Assembly: GCA_020353535.1 (NCBI GenBank)
Contig: CP070696.1
Span: 1,894,494-1,955,561, forward strand
DNA from: Spirochaetaceae bacterium
GTDB taxonomy: Bacteria > Spirochaetota > Spirochaetia > SZUA-6 > DRHE01
Direction: 5' to 3'
Length of the DNA stretch: 61,068 nt
The notes under the pieces were generated by a model, which was given only the letters and a program-made list of their open reading frames with translations, was not told the DNA's origin and ran no database searches. Each line of letters starts with the position of its first letter. The first letter of the stretch is position 1. The position numbers were made by a program, and so were the translations under genes. Shown piece by piece: positions 25,708 to 33,867 of the stretch.

Positions 25708-27009
25708 CTATTTACGACCGCTGTCGTTGGCGGCAACCCAGGTCTCATACTCCTGAGCCACCTGCTGGGGCGTTTTCTTGCCGAGCATCATCTCCTGTAT
25801 TGCCGGATGCAGGACACCCATGCCTTCGGCGTCCATTACCGCATCGATGACGAATCCGGCGGGGGTCTCCGCCACGAATTTAACAAGTTTCTTGATCATG
25901 GGATCCGCATCGCCAGGGGTAGGCAGCTTGTAGGCCGGATTGGCGCCGAAGCCCTGGCGAAGTTTGGAACCTTCGGGACCGGAGTAAAACCAAATCCAGT
26001 TCCAGGCAGCCTCGGCTTTCTCACCCGTCAACTTGGAGTGCATACCGTACCCGGTGCCGGCCACCGCCGCGGTGGATCCGGAGGTGCCCTTTTGATTGGG
26101 GATATCCGGATAGGTATTTAGCACCATGTACGGCTTCTGGTCGGCTGTTAGTTCGGATACCAGGTTGTTGGCCCGCCAGCCGCCGTCGATATAGTAGACC
26201 GCTTCCTCAGTTTCAAACTGGGTTAGCGCCTGACCGTAGTCCAGCTGGTTGATGCCGGGAGAGAACATCTCGCGCTTCGACAGCTCATCAATTATCTTCA
26301 AGGCATTGATGAACTCCGCATCGGCGAAGGAAGCATTGTTCCCTACAATTACCCGCTTGTACCAGTCCATACCACCGGCCCGCTCGGTCAGGGCGCTAAG
26401 TAGACAGGACTGCATCTGCCATTGACTCTTGTTGGTCATGGCTACCGGGATTAACCTGGCTCCTTTGATCTTGCCGCCCTGGGATAACAGGTCCTCGTGG
26501 GTCCTAGGAAAACTCAGACCAAGATCCTTCATCAGCTTTTCATTGGTGAACATGACGTGGGTGGCGGTTACTTGCTCTGGCAATTCGTAGATCTCACCGT
26601 TCCGACCTTGGGCCGCCATGGCGATGGGAGCGAATTCATTTTCGTGTCCCTTGATCCACGGACGAAGATCCTTGACCTTTCCACTTTGTGTCACTGTTCC
26701 GGTGCGTTTCCCGGGCCAGAGAAACATCACATCCGCCAGCTGGTCGGCGACCAGCATCGCCTGGAGCTTGTCGTGGTATGGTTCGTCGAATCCGTACTCA
26801 ATGTCAAAGCGGATTTTCGGGAACTTAGCGTAGAAGGTGTCGAACAGGATTTCGGTGTTCTTTACATCGGTTTCATCGGCCAAATCGCTGTACTCGTACA
26901 AGCTCAAAGTGATTACTTCTTCTCCCGTGGCGCCTTTCTGCCCGCCCGCGAATGCAGCGGCCGTCGACAGCAGCAGAAGCGCTGTTAGAATGATGACAGC
27001 TTTTTTCAT
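25708..27009 (-). CDS. Extracellular sugar-binding protein of an ABC importer (third importer)
   Basis: 433 residues from the ATG at 27009, preceded by AAGGAGG; an upstream in-frame start at 27039 lies before that site and is rejected. The signal peptide MKKAVIILTALLLLSTAAAFA ends at GGQKGATGEE. Family 1 features follow (VTLSLYEYSDLADE-like N-terminal strand, LADVMFLWPGKR, VYYIDGGWRANN). It follows the ROK gene and a set of tandem palindromes. It probably binds an N-acetylhexosamine- or mannose-containing oligosaccharide, judged from the three hydrolase genes in the locus. Confidence 0.92.
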   Translation of the reverse strand: MKKAVIILTALLLLSTAAAFAGGQKGATGEEVITLSLYEYSDLADETDVKNTEILFDTFYAKFPKIRFDIEYGFDEPYHDKLQAMLVADQLADVMFLWPGKRTGTVTQSGKVKDLRPWIKGHENEFAPIAMAAQGRNGEIYELPEQVTATHVMFTNEKLMKDLGLSFPRTHEDLLSQGGKIKGARLIPVAMTNKSQWQMQSCLLSALTERAGGMDWYKRVIVGNNASFADAEFINALKIIDELSKREMFSPGINQLDYGQALTQFETEEAVYYIDGGWRANNLVSELTADQKPYMVLNTYPDIPNQKGTSGSTAAVAGTGYGMHSKLTGEKAEAAWNWIWFYSGPEGSKLRQGFGANPAYKLPTPGDADPMIKKLVKFVAETPAGFVIDAVMDAEGMGVLHPAIQEMMLGKKTPQQVAQEYETWVAANDSGRK

Positions 27010-27032
27010 AAAAAGCCTCCTTGTATCGTTTT

Positions 27033-27095
27033 GCCCCAATCGGGGCTCGCTCCCCTGACAGGGGAGTATCGTTCTCCTATCCCCCGACGGGGGAT
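27033..27095. repeat. Three tandem palindromes between regulator and binding-protein genes
   Basis: Two 17-base perfect palindromes, CTCCCCTGACAGGGGAG (27050-27066) and ATCCCCCGACGGGGGAT (27079-27095), share the core TCCCC-Y-GAC-R-GGGGA. A third hairpin, GCCCC-AATC-GGGGC, is at 27033-27046. The distal one covers the last codons of the ROK gene and the proximal one ends 12 bases before the ribosome site of the binding-protein gene. They may separate low regulator mRNA from high binding-protein mRNA. Confidence 0.8.
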
Positions 27096-28261
27096 GCTTG
27101 CTCGATCAATTCCACACCGGTTGGTCCGCCGGGATGAAAGCGTTCCACCCGTTCCCCGATCCCGATGTCGGCAAACAGGCGATGCAGCACCACGCCGGCG
27201 GCGCCGAAGGCTACGGATTTTTCTCCAAGGGTGGAAAAACGAATCTTGCAGCGAACCTCATCCGGATAAGGCCAGTTTCTCTCGATTTCCTCGCTAAGGA
27301 CCGTCTGCACTTCCTTCTTATAGCGCTCGATGTCCCCCCCCAGAAATACATGACTCAAATTAAAGGTGTTCACCAGCATGGCGATGTTTTTGGCGAGCTC
27401 TCGAATGAATCTGTGTAGAATCTCGGGATCCTCCTCAATACGAAAAGCCTCCTCCTCGGTAAGAGAGAATTGTCCCTTGCATTCAGGGGTGCAGTAAATA
27501 CTGCGGAACTCTCCGGCGGAGTAGCGGGTACCGTAGTGTACCCGGCCGTTGATCACGATGCCGATTCCCACCGCCGTCTTTTCGTGGAAGCGCTCCCGGT
27601 CTTTGATGTCTCGGAACTCCACAAGGAGGAAGAGAAAGTCCTGCAGGTTCTTTATCCGGTGAAAAGCCAGCTCACCCCAAGCACAGGCGTTGGCATCGTT
27701 CTCCAGAAACAGGGGCAGATCGGAGTCCGCAGCGATTTGTTCACGGAAATCGAACTCTTTCTCCATCTGCAGGGGAATCGAGTAACGGATGACGCCCTTC
27801 TGGGGGTCGACGACTCCAGAGACACCGACCCCGATGCCGAGGAGGGGGACCGCGATTCTGGCCAGCTCAGCCCTCATGCGCTTCGTTACATCGAAGAAGA
27901 TCTCTTTGAAATTGACTCCGGACAGACGAATCAGCTCAAACTTGGAGTACAGCACGTTTCCCTCCAAATCGACGGCAACGGCATTGTAGGATTCCGGTCT
28001 GAGCTCGATCCCCAGAACACAGCCGTAGGAACGGTTCAGGGTCAAATACACCGGTCTGCGTCCTCCTTGCGGACCGGCTTCACCTTCAGCGTGTTCCATG
28101 ATAATACCGGTGTTGAGCAACTCTGTGACGATACTGCTGATCGTTGACTTATCGAGCCCAAGGTTCTTGGCTATCTGGACACGACTGATCGTTTTGTTGA
28201 TCCAGATCTCCCGCATCACTCTTGAGGTGTTGAGCAGTCGATTCCGCTTCAGTATCGCCAT
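27077..28261 (-). CDS. ROK-family transcriptional repressor, XylR/NagC-like
   Basis: 394 residues. An N-terminal winged helix-turn-helix (SRVQIAKNLGLDKSTISSIV, about 25-45) is followed by a sugar-kinase-like ROK domain (GVGVSGVVD, LENDANACAWGE, INGRVHYG) with a partial zinc motif, CTPEC. The protein senses a sugar and controls transport and breakdown genes. Its own promoter is near-consensus with an operator at the start point, and a matching operator lies at the start of the divergent beta-mannosidase promoter. It is the first gene of the import and hydrolase operon. Confidence 0.9.
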   Translation of the reverse strand: MAILKRNRLLNTSRVMREIWINKTISRVQIAKNLGLDKSTISSIVTELLNTGIIMEHAEGEAGPQGGRRPVYLTLNRSYGCVLGIELRPESYNAVAVDLEGNVLYSKFELIRLSGVNFKEIFFDVTKRMRAELARIAVPLLGIGVGVSGVVDPQKGVIRYSIPLQMEKEFDFREQIAADSDLPLFLENDANACAWGELAFHRIKNLQDFLFLLVEFRDIKDRERFHEKTAVGIGIVINGRVHYGTRYSAGEFRSIYCTPECKGQFSLTEEEAFRIEEDPEILHRFIRELAKNIAMLVNTFNLSHVFLGGDIERYKKEVQTVLSEEIERNWPYPDEVRCKIRFSTLGEKSVAFGAAGVVLHRLFADIGIGERVERFHPGGPTGVELIEQASPVGG

Positions 28262-28280
28262 TGTTATATTTACAGGGTTG

Positions 28281-28298
28281 GTTGGGCTTTAAACCAAC
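28281..28298. promoter_or_regulatory. ROK operator 1 (regulator and importer side)
   Basis: GTTG-N9-CCAAC at 28281-28298, within the wider inverted repeat GGTTGGTTGG (28276-28285) / CCAACTAACC (28294-28303), nine of ten pairs. The layout resembles the XylR consensus (TTAGTTTGTTT with its inverted partner). It covers the predicted start point of the ROK-gene promoter. Confidence 0.72.
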
Positions 28299-28304
28299 TA
28301 ACCA

Positions 28305-28333
28305 TTTATATCATAGGCGGGAGCAGCTGTCAA
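28305..28333 (-). promoter_or_regulatory. Promoter of the ROK/importer/hydrolase operon
   Basis: Minus-strand TTGACA (28328-28333, perfect) and TATAAA (28305-28310) with an ideal 17-base spacer. Predicted start near 28298, at the edge of operator 1. Confidence 0.75.
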
Positions 28334-28378
28334 CAGAAATAGGCAAAATATCGATAAAAAAATTGAAAATATAGGGAA

Positions 28379-28407
28379 TTGACGGCAGTTTTGAGACCTG
28401 CCATACT
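28379..28407 (+). promoter_or_regulatory. Promoter of the beta-mannosidase gene
   Basis: Plus-strand TTGACG (28379-28384) and CATACT (28402-28407) with a 17-base spacer. Predicted start near 28414, the first base of operator 2. Confidence 0.6.
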
Positions 28408-28413
28408 GGGTTT

Positions 28414-28431
28414 GTTGAATTTAAAACCAAC
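28414..28431. promoter_or_regulatory. ROK operator 2 (beta-mannosidase side)
   Basis: GTTG-N9-CCAAC, the same half-sites and spacing as operator 1, with a very similar AT-rich centre (AATTTAAAA here, GGCTTTAAA there). It begins at the predicted start of the beta-mannosidase promoter. The two operators are 133 bases apart, which would allow looping. Confidence 0.7.
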
Positions 28432-28491
28432 TTGGTTGGAAACTTGATCTGACCGGAGCAGCTGCAGTAGCGTAGCCAAGGAGTGTTAGGC

Positions 28492-30987
28492 ATGAGTCGA
28501 ATCGACCTCGCGGGGGAATGGGCATTGCTTCAATGTGAGGAGGGAAATAAAGTCCAGGATCCTGGAATTCCTATCCAGATTCCCGGCGATACCATCAGCG
28601 CGCTCATCAAGGGCGGGAAAATTCCCGATCCTTTTTTCGGCACCAACGAGCTGGACACCCTCTGGGTGGGCAGGGCGGACTGGCTGCTGTCTCGCACCGT
28701 GACGATTGAGCGCAGCTTCCTCGAAAACCGGCAGGTGTACCTCCACATCGACAGCCTGGACACCGTGGCTGAGATCCGTATCAATGGTGAGCCCGTCGCA
28801 ACCAGCAGTAATATGTTCGCAGCGCTCCGAATTGATATCAGGAAATACCTAAAAACGGGAAAAAACCTGTTCGAGATATTCCTTCGTTCAGCGGAGCGGC
28901 GGGCAGGCGAGTTGAGCGGGCAGCTGCCCTACCCCGTGCCCCACTCCATCTATCCGGTGCAGTCCCCCCATCGCAACCTGATCCGCAAGGTCCAGTGTCA
29001 CAGCGGCTGGGATTGGGGACCCTGCCTGATGGTCAGCGGGATCTACGGTCAGGTCTATATTGCCTCCTGCGAGCTCGGGCGGATCGAGTATGTGACAACC
29101 GAACAGATCCCCAAGGGCAAGGACTGGACACTGGTCGTGACAGTGGAGTATTTCGCCTACGTGTCCGGAACTGTGCCGCTGGAGATCACGATCGCCGGGC
29201 AAATCCTGGATCGTCGGATCGAGGTCGAGCCCGGAACGAATGTGATCCGAGAGATTATGGAGATTCGAGGGCCGGAACTGTGGTGGCCCAGAGAATATGG
29301 AAACCCATCCCTCTATGAGCTGGTCGTGAAAGGGGGGGAGGATCGGATCGAGAAGAGGATTGGCTTTCGCACCGTAGAGGTGCTTCTGGAGGATGACGAA
29401 GCGGGACGGAGCATGAGCTTTGTGATAAACGGCAGAAAGATCTTCTGCAAAGGCGCGAACTGGATTCCCGTCGACGCTCTGCCCGGTCGCCACACTACGG
29501 AGAAGTACAAATCGCTGCTGTCCGATGCAGTGACTGCCAACATGAATATGCTCCGCGTCTGGGGAGGCGGGCAGTACGAGGCCGAGGTATTCTACAGGCT
29601 CTGCGATGAGATGGGGTTGCTGATTTGGCAGGATTTCATGTTCGGCTGCTCGACCTATCCTGCGACCAGGTGGTTTCTCGAAGAGGTGGAGAGGGAGGTG
29701 CGCCATCAGGTCAAACGCTTGATGGATCATCCTTGCCTCGCCCTCTGGTGCGGCAACAATGAAAATTTGGGTGCCTTGAAATGGTATCCGGAAAGTAAAG
29801 CCCATCCGGCTCGCTACCTAGTTGACTACGACCGGCTCAACGAGGGTGTGGTGGGCCGCATCGTACGGGAGCTCGATCCCTCACGGCCCTGGTGGCCCAG
29901 TTCCCCTTCGGCCGGGGAGGGGGATTATTCGGACAATTGGCACGACGACAGCAAGGGGGATATGCACTACTGGAGCGTCTGGCATGAGGGTAAGAACTTC
30001 GAAGCCTACTACGAGGTAATCCCCCGCTTCTGCTCCGAGTTCGGTTTTCAATCCTTTCCCTCCCTGGATACGGTGCGACAGTATGCTCCCGAGGATCAGT
30101 GGAACGTGACATCTCCCGTGATGGAGCATCATCAACGCCATCCTCGTGGTAACTCGATCATTGTCGAGACCATGACCCGCTACTTCCGCATGCCTGATAG
30201 TTTCGAGGGATTTCTCTTCCTCAGTCAGGTACAGCAGGCTCTAGCCATGAAGACGGCGGCGGAGTACTGGAGAAGCAGGAAACCCGTATGCATGGGCATC
30301 CTGTACTGGCAGCTCAACGACCTCTGGCCGGTAGCCTCCTGGTCCTCCATTGAGTATTCGGGAAAGTGGAAGCTCCTGCACTATGCGGCTCGGAAGTTCT
30401 ACGCCCCGCTGCAGGTAGCTGCCTTCTGTACGGACGGACAGACCGTGGAGGTGGTCGGACTCAACGACACATCCGAGTCCTGCAAAGGAGTGCTGCAGGT
30501 GCGATTTTACGACTTCGGCGGAAAGATCCATCAGGAACAAACAGAACAGGTGTGTTTGAAGGCGGAGATTGCCTCCCCCTTGCTTCGCTGCCGGCTCGAT
30601 GAGCTTCCCGTGCCGAGGGAAGAGCTGTTTCTGTTCCTCGAGTTCCTGCCCTCGGGCGGCGGCGAAAGCAGTTCGCGGCAAGGGGTTGTCAACGAGCTGT
30701 TTCTCTGTCCCCCAAAACGCTGTGACTTGCAGGCTCCAGAAATCCGACGAGAACTGCGCCTTGAGGAGGATCGGATCGCGATCGAGCTGCGGACGGACGT
30801 ACCGGCATTCTACGTATCCCTTGATGCGGAGGGACTGCCCGGGGTATTCGATGACAACTTCTTCACACTGCTCCCGGGTGAGCCCAAGACGGTACGCTTT
30901 CTGCCGAGGGAAGCCGCGGCGGCGGATCTTTTCAATCTGGTAGAGCGAGGCTTGAAGCTGTATCATCTGAGGGGAACCTACAGATAG
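28492..30987 (+). CDS. Glycoside hydrolase family 2 beta-mannosidase
   Basis: 831 residues from the ATG at 28492, eight bases after AAGGAG. N-terminal sugar-binding and Ig-like domains (to about residue 300) lead to the GH2 barrel. The acid/base glutamate is E424 in WCGNNEN and the nucleophile is E516 in FCSEFGFQSFP; both contexts are typical of beta-mannosidases rather than beta-galactosidases. WDWGPCL at 173-179 is another family mark. No signal peptide, so it acts in the cytoplasm on imported beta-mannosides. Divergent from and apparently co-controlled with the ROK operon. Confidence 0.92.
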   Translation: MSRIDLAGEWALLQCEEGNKVQDPGIPIQIPGDTISALIKGGKIPDPFFGTNELDTLWVGRADWLLSRTVTIERSFLENRQVYLHIDSLDTVAEIRINGEPVATSSNMFAALRIDIRKYLKTGKNLFEIFLRSAERRAGELSGQLPYPVPHSIYPVQSPHRNLIRKVQCHSGWDWGPCLMVSGIYGQVYIASCELGRIEYVTTEQIPKGKDWTLVVTVEYFAYVSGTVPLEITIAGQILDRRIEVEPGTNVIREIMEIRGPELWWPREYGNPSLYELVVKGGEDRIEKRIGFRTVEVLLEDDEAGRSMSFVINGRKIFCKGANWIPVDALPGRHTTEKYKSLLSDAVTANMNMLRVWGGGQYEAEVFYRLCDEMGLLIWQDFMFGCSTYPATRWFLEEVEREVRHQVKRLMDHPCLALWCGNNENLGALKWYPESKAHPARYLVDYDRLNEGVVGRIVRELDPSRPWWPSSPSAGEGDYSDNWHDDSKGDMHYWSVWHEGKNFEAYYEVIPRFCSEFGFQSFPSLDTVRQYAPEDQWNVTSPVMEHHQRHPRGNSIIVETMTRYFRMPDSFEGFLFLSQVQQALAMKTAAEYWRSRKPVCMGILYWQLNDLWPVASWSSIEYSGKWKLLHYAARKFYAPLQVAAFCTDGQTVEVVGLNDTSESCKGVLQVRFYDFGGKIHQEQTEQVCLKAEIASPLLRCRLDELPVPREELFLFLEFLPSGGGESSSRQGVVNELFLCPPKRCDLQAPEIRRELRLEEDRIAIELRTDVPAFYVSLDAEGLPGVFDDNFFTLLPGEPKTVRFLPREAAAADLFNLVERGLKLYHLRGTYR

Positions 30988-30999
30988 AGGAAACAACAG

Positions 31000-32007
31000 A
31001 TGGGAGAGATCTTGCGCATGGACAGGGAAAGAGCAGCGCGCATCGCCTTGATTTCCTGGATCGCGATCGCAGGGAATCTGGTATTGGCCCTGCTGAAAAT
31101 CATTGCGGGTCTGAGGGCGGGTAGTTTGGCGGTTCTCGGGGATGGTATCGACAGCACTACGGATATCGTGGCTTCCGGTATTACCCTGTTCGCCGCCGGG
31201 ATCATCGCCCAACCCCCCGACCGGGAACATCCATACGGGCACTTTCGGGCGGAGACCATCGCTACAAAATCGCTGTCCTTCATCATCTTCTTCGTCGGAG
31301 CCCAATTGGCCCTGTCCACTTTTCGGCGTCTTGTGTCAGGACAGCACGGGGGCGTGCCGGAAATCGTGGCCTTGTACGCTGCGGCGATCTCCATCATTGG
31401 CAAGATCGCGCTGACCGTTCTGCTGGTGCGCACGGGAAAGAAACTGGACAGCTCCATGCTGCGGGCAAACGGGAAGAACATGCAAAACGACATCCTGATT
31501 TCCGCCGGCGTGCTCGTCGGTGTCGTGTTTACCCAGGTTTTCCGTCTGCCGATATTGGATTCGATCGTTGCGCTGTTGATCAGCCTGTGGATCATGAGGA
31601 CGGCCTTCACGATATTCATGGAGTCGAATCTGGAGCTGATGGACGGGGTGGGGGATCAGACCGTCTATCGGGCCATATTCAAAGCCGTGGAGGAGATTTC
31701 CGGTGCTGTGAATCCCCATCGGACCCGGGTGCGCAGACTGGGAAACATGTACATCATCGATCTGGATGTCGAGGTGGACGGCAGGAAAACCGTAACCGAG
31801 GCACACGAGATAGCGGTGCAGGTGGAACAAACCATAAAACAGCGGGTCGATAATGTCTACGACATCATGGTTCATGTCGAACCCAAAGGAAACGTAGAGC
31901 TGAACGAACGGTTCGGCATGACCGAACGGGAGGGTACGGCCGACCGGGATACGGCCGACCGGCATTCCGCCGAAGGCAGTACGGCCGACCGGGATAGAAG
32001 GTCGTGA
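31000..32007 (+). CDS. Cation diffusion facilitator (CDF) metal transporter
   Basis: 335 residues. The metal-binding helix reads GDGIDSTTDI and the HPYGHFRAET loop follows, both hallmarks of CDF proteins that export zinc, iron or manganese by proton exchange. Six membrane helices and a cytoplasmic C-terminal domain (MYIIDLDVEVDG, AVQVEQTIKQR, VHVEPKG) are present. The last 25 residues are a hydrophilic degenerate repeat of TADRD-like units encoded by DNA repeats. It follows the beta-mannosidase by 12 bases and overlaps the LON-domain gene by one base. Confidence 0.92.
   Translation: MGEILRMDRERAARIALISWIAIAGNLVLALLKIIAGLRAGSLAVLGDGIDSTTDIVASGITLFAAGIIAQPPDREHPYGHFRAETIATKSLSFIIFFVGAQLALSTFRRLVSGQHGGVPEIVALYAAAISIIGKIALTVLLVRTGKKLDSSMLRANGKNMQNDILISAGVLVGVVFTQVFRLPILDSIVALLISLWIMRTAFTIFMESNLELMDGVGDQTVYRAIFKAVEEISGAVNPHRTRVRRLGNMYIIDLDVEVDGRKTVTEAHEIAVQVEQTIKQRVDNVYDIMVHVEPKGNVELNERFGMTEREGTADRDTADRHSAEGSTADRDRRS
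31935..31996. repeat. Short direct repeats in the 3' end of the CDF gene
   Basis: The 17-mer TACGGCCGACCGGGATA occurs at 31935-31951 and 31980-31996, and its 12-base core ACGGCCGACCGG also at 31951-31962. They encode a TADRD-type tail absent from usual CDF proteins, which suggests a slippage-prone extension. Confidence 0.8.
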
Positions 32008-32660
32008 TGCCTGAGAAGAAGCGGATCCCCCTGTTTCCCCTTGGAGTCGTGCTCCTTCCGGGTTTGCCCCTGCCCCTGCATATCTTCGAGGAGCGCTACA
32101 AACAGATGATCGCAGAGTGCCTGGAGAGGGAGGATGTGTTCGGGCTGGTGGCCTACAACGGAACCGAAATCAAGTCCGCCGGCTGTACGGCCCGCATCAT
32201 AGAGGTGTTGAAGCGATACGAGGATGGCAGGCTGGATATCATGACCGTCGGGGAAAGGCGCTTTGTGATTTCCGAAAAGGATGAGAGCAAAACCTATCTC
32301 CAGGGCTGGGTCGAATTTTTCGATGACGAGGAAGAGGAGCTGGAGGATCGGGACAGGGAATTGGCTCTCAAGGGACTGATCCTGCACAACGAGCTGGCTC
32401 GCCTGCTGAGTGCGGAGGCTCCCTATGACGGTTCCGGAGCTATGGAGTTAAAGGAGATATCCTTCGTTTTGGCCGGCAGTCAGGGATTTTCCCTTGACGA
32501 GAAGCAGGCCTTTCTGGAGATGACGTCCACCCGCCAGCGCATCCGCAAGGCGGTTCCTGCCCTGGAGAAGCTCATCGAGCGATACAAGCTGACTCTTGAA
32601 ATAAAACGGATTATCGGCGGAAACGGCCACCCGCCGTCGGTACTGGGCGAACGGGAGTAG
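32007..32660 (+). CDS. LON substrate-binding-domain protein
   Basis: 217 residues from the ATG overlapping the CDF stop (TGATG). The N terminus RIPLFPLGVVLLPGLPLPLH and the IFEERYKQMI element define the Lon N-terminal (PUA-like) domain as a stand-alone protein without ATPase or protease parts. Such proteins are widespread; their role in binding substrates or RNA is not well defined. The C-terminal third is helical. No link to the metal transporter beyond tight gene spacing is evident. Confidence 0.85.
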   Translation: MPEKKRIPLFPLGVVLLPGLPLPLHIFEERYKQMIAECLEREDVFGLVAYNGTEIKSAGCTARIIEVLKRYEDGRLDIMTVGERRFVISEKDESKTYLQGWVEFFDDEEEELEDRDRELALKGLILHNELARLLSAEAPYDGSGAMELKEISFVLAGSQGFSLDEKQAFLEMTSTRQRIRKAVPALEKLIERYKLTLEIKRIIGGNGHPPSVLGERE

Positions 32661-32701
32661 CGGAGTAGTGCCGATTTGACACTCGCTATGTCCCATTTTG
32701 A

Positions 32702-32842
32702 CAACCGCAGCAGGTTGTGATAGAGTTATCGAGCATTATCATGGCCGCAGCCACGCTGAGCATACTGCCCCTGTTTCTGCTGTTTGCCGTTCTGCGCAGA
32801 TGGATGATCCAGGCACTGACGGGCACCGGCTTAAAGGCATAG
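32702..32842 (+). pseudogene. Remnant of an ABC sugar-permease C terminus
   Basis: The open frame to the TAG at 32840-32842 encodes IMAAATLSILPLFLLFAVLR followed by RWMIQALTGTGLKA. This matches the last helix and tail of MalG-type permeases (compare FIQSFMLTGIKG at 10670). Only about 35-45 residues remain and an in-frame stop lies just upstream, so the gene is a fragment. It precedes the UroD-like gene directly, suggesting that an importer once belonged to that catabolic cluster. Confidence 0.75.
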
Positions 32843-32856
32843 AATAAGAACACCCC

Positions 32857-33867
32857 ATGAAGATGAATTCCCGGGAGCGATTCCTCGCAGCCCTGCGAGG
32901 AAAGAAGCCGGATCGGACACCTTTAGCCTATATTGCCGCCATGACCAACCAGGAACTTCAGAGAACCACAGGCTGTTTCATGCCCGATGTCCATCTGGAT
33001 GCGGAGAAACTGGCCACCCTTTGCGGAGCCAGTCACGAGCTGTTCGGGTTCGACGGGGTGACATTCATTCTCAACTACTTCAACGAACCAGCTGCCCTGG
33101 GATGCGGGATGAACTGGGGAGGGCCGCAGGAACTACCCGTCTATACCTCCCATCCATGGCGACATGTGGATGAGGCCGTGATTCCAGGGGACCTGCTGGA
33201 TAGACCACCGATCAGCACTTATCTGGAGGCCATCCGCTTCGCCAAGAAACGGTATGGGGACAAGGTGGCGGTTCTGGGAAAGGTGATGGGTCCCCTCTCC
33301 ATGGCTCAGGTCATGCACGGTCTGGAGAATGTCATGCTGGGTCTGATAGACGATCCCGATCTGATTCGCCAGTTTCTGGATATCTGCACGGACATTCTGA
33401 TCCGCTGCGCCAATGCTCAGTTCGACGAGGGGATCGACGCACTCGCCATCGGGGAGGGAGGCGCCGGTGCCAATATGCTCTCCCCGCAGATGTATGGCGA
33501 TATACTCCTCGATTTTCACAGGAAAATGATCGCGGGCATCCAGGGTCCTACGGTTATGCATACTTGTGGTGATATTACTCCACGGCTGGAGTCACTTCGG
33601 CAGATAGGCCTGCACTGCTTCAACTTCGACTGGGCGATCGCACCACGGTTGATGAAAGAAAAGTCCGTCGGGAGTTTTGTAATCATGGGTAATGTCAATA
33701 CGACAGATCTACTCACCGGCTCCCCAGAGGTCATCAAGACTCAGGTTATTGAAGATCTTGAGGCCGGTGTCGACATTATCAGCCCTGGTTGTGCGATTTC
33801 GCCGTTGTGTCCCAGCGCGAACATAAGGGCCATGTCGGAGGCGATACACACCTGGAAGGATAAATGA
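32857..33867 (+). CDS. Uroporphyrinogen-decarboxylase-family protein, MtaA/CmuA-like
   Basis: 336 residues. The zinc ligands used by corrinoid methyltransferases of this fold are in place: H235 and C237 in MHTCGDIT and C312 in SPGCAISPLCP. The N-terminal NSRERFLAALRGKKPDR is characteristic. It is not a haem-pathway enzyme; relatives move methyl groups to or from corrinoid carriers, and others occur in sugar-acid clusters with no known role. It overlaps the enolase-superfamily gene by four bases. No corrinoid protein gene is seen nearby. Confidence 0.85.
   Translation: MKMNSRERFLAALRGKKPDRTPLAYIAAMTNQELQRTTGCFMPDVHLDAEKLATLCGASHELFGFDGVTFILNYFNEPAALGCGMNWGGPQELPVYTSHPWRHVDEAVIPGDLLDRPPISTYLEAIRFAKKRYGDKVAVLGKVMGPLSMAQVMHGLENVMLGLIDDPDLIRQFLDICTDILIRCANAQFDEGIDALAIGEGGAGANMLSPQMYGDILLDFHRKMIAGIQGPTVMHTCGDITPRLESLRQIGLHCFNFDWAIAPRLMKEKSVGSFVIMGNVNTTDLLTGSPEVIKTQVIEDLEAGVDIISPGCAISPLCPSANIRAMSEAIHTWKDK

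Noticed and set aside
30241..31305. 354-codon minus-strand open frame
   Set aside because: Spans antisense to two real genes (beta-mannosidase and CDF transporter), and its translation is low-complexity and motif-free.
32857..33867. Haem-pathway uroporphyrinogen decarboxylase (hemE)
   Set aside because: The zinc ligands H-x-C and C of MtaA-like methyltransferases are present and the N-terminal arginine motif of HemE is not; the neighbours are catabolic.
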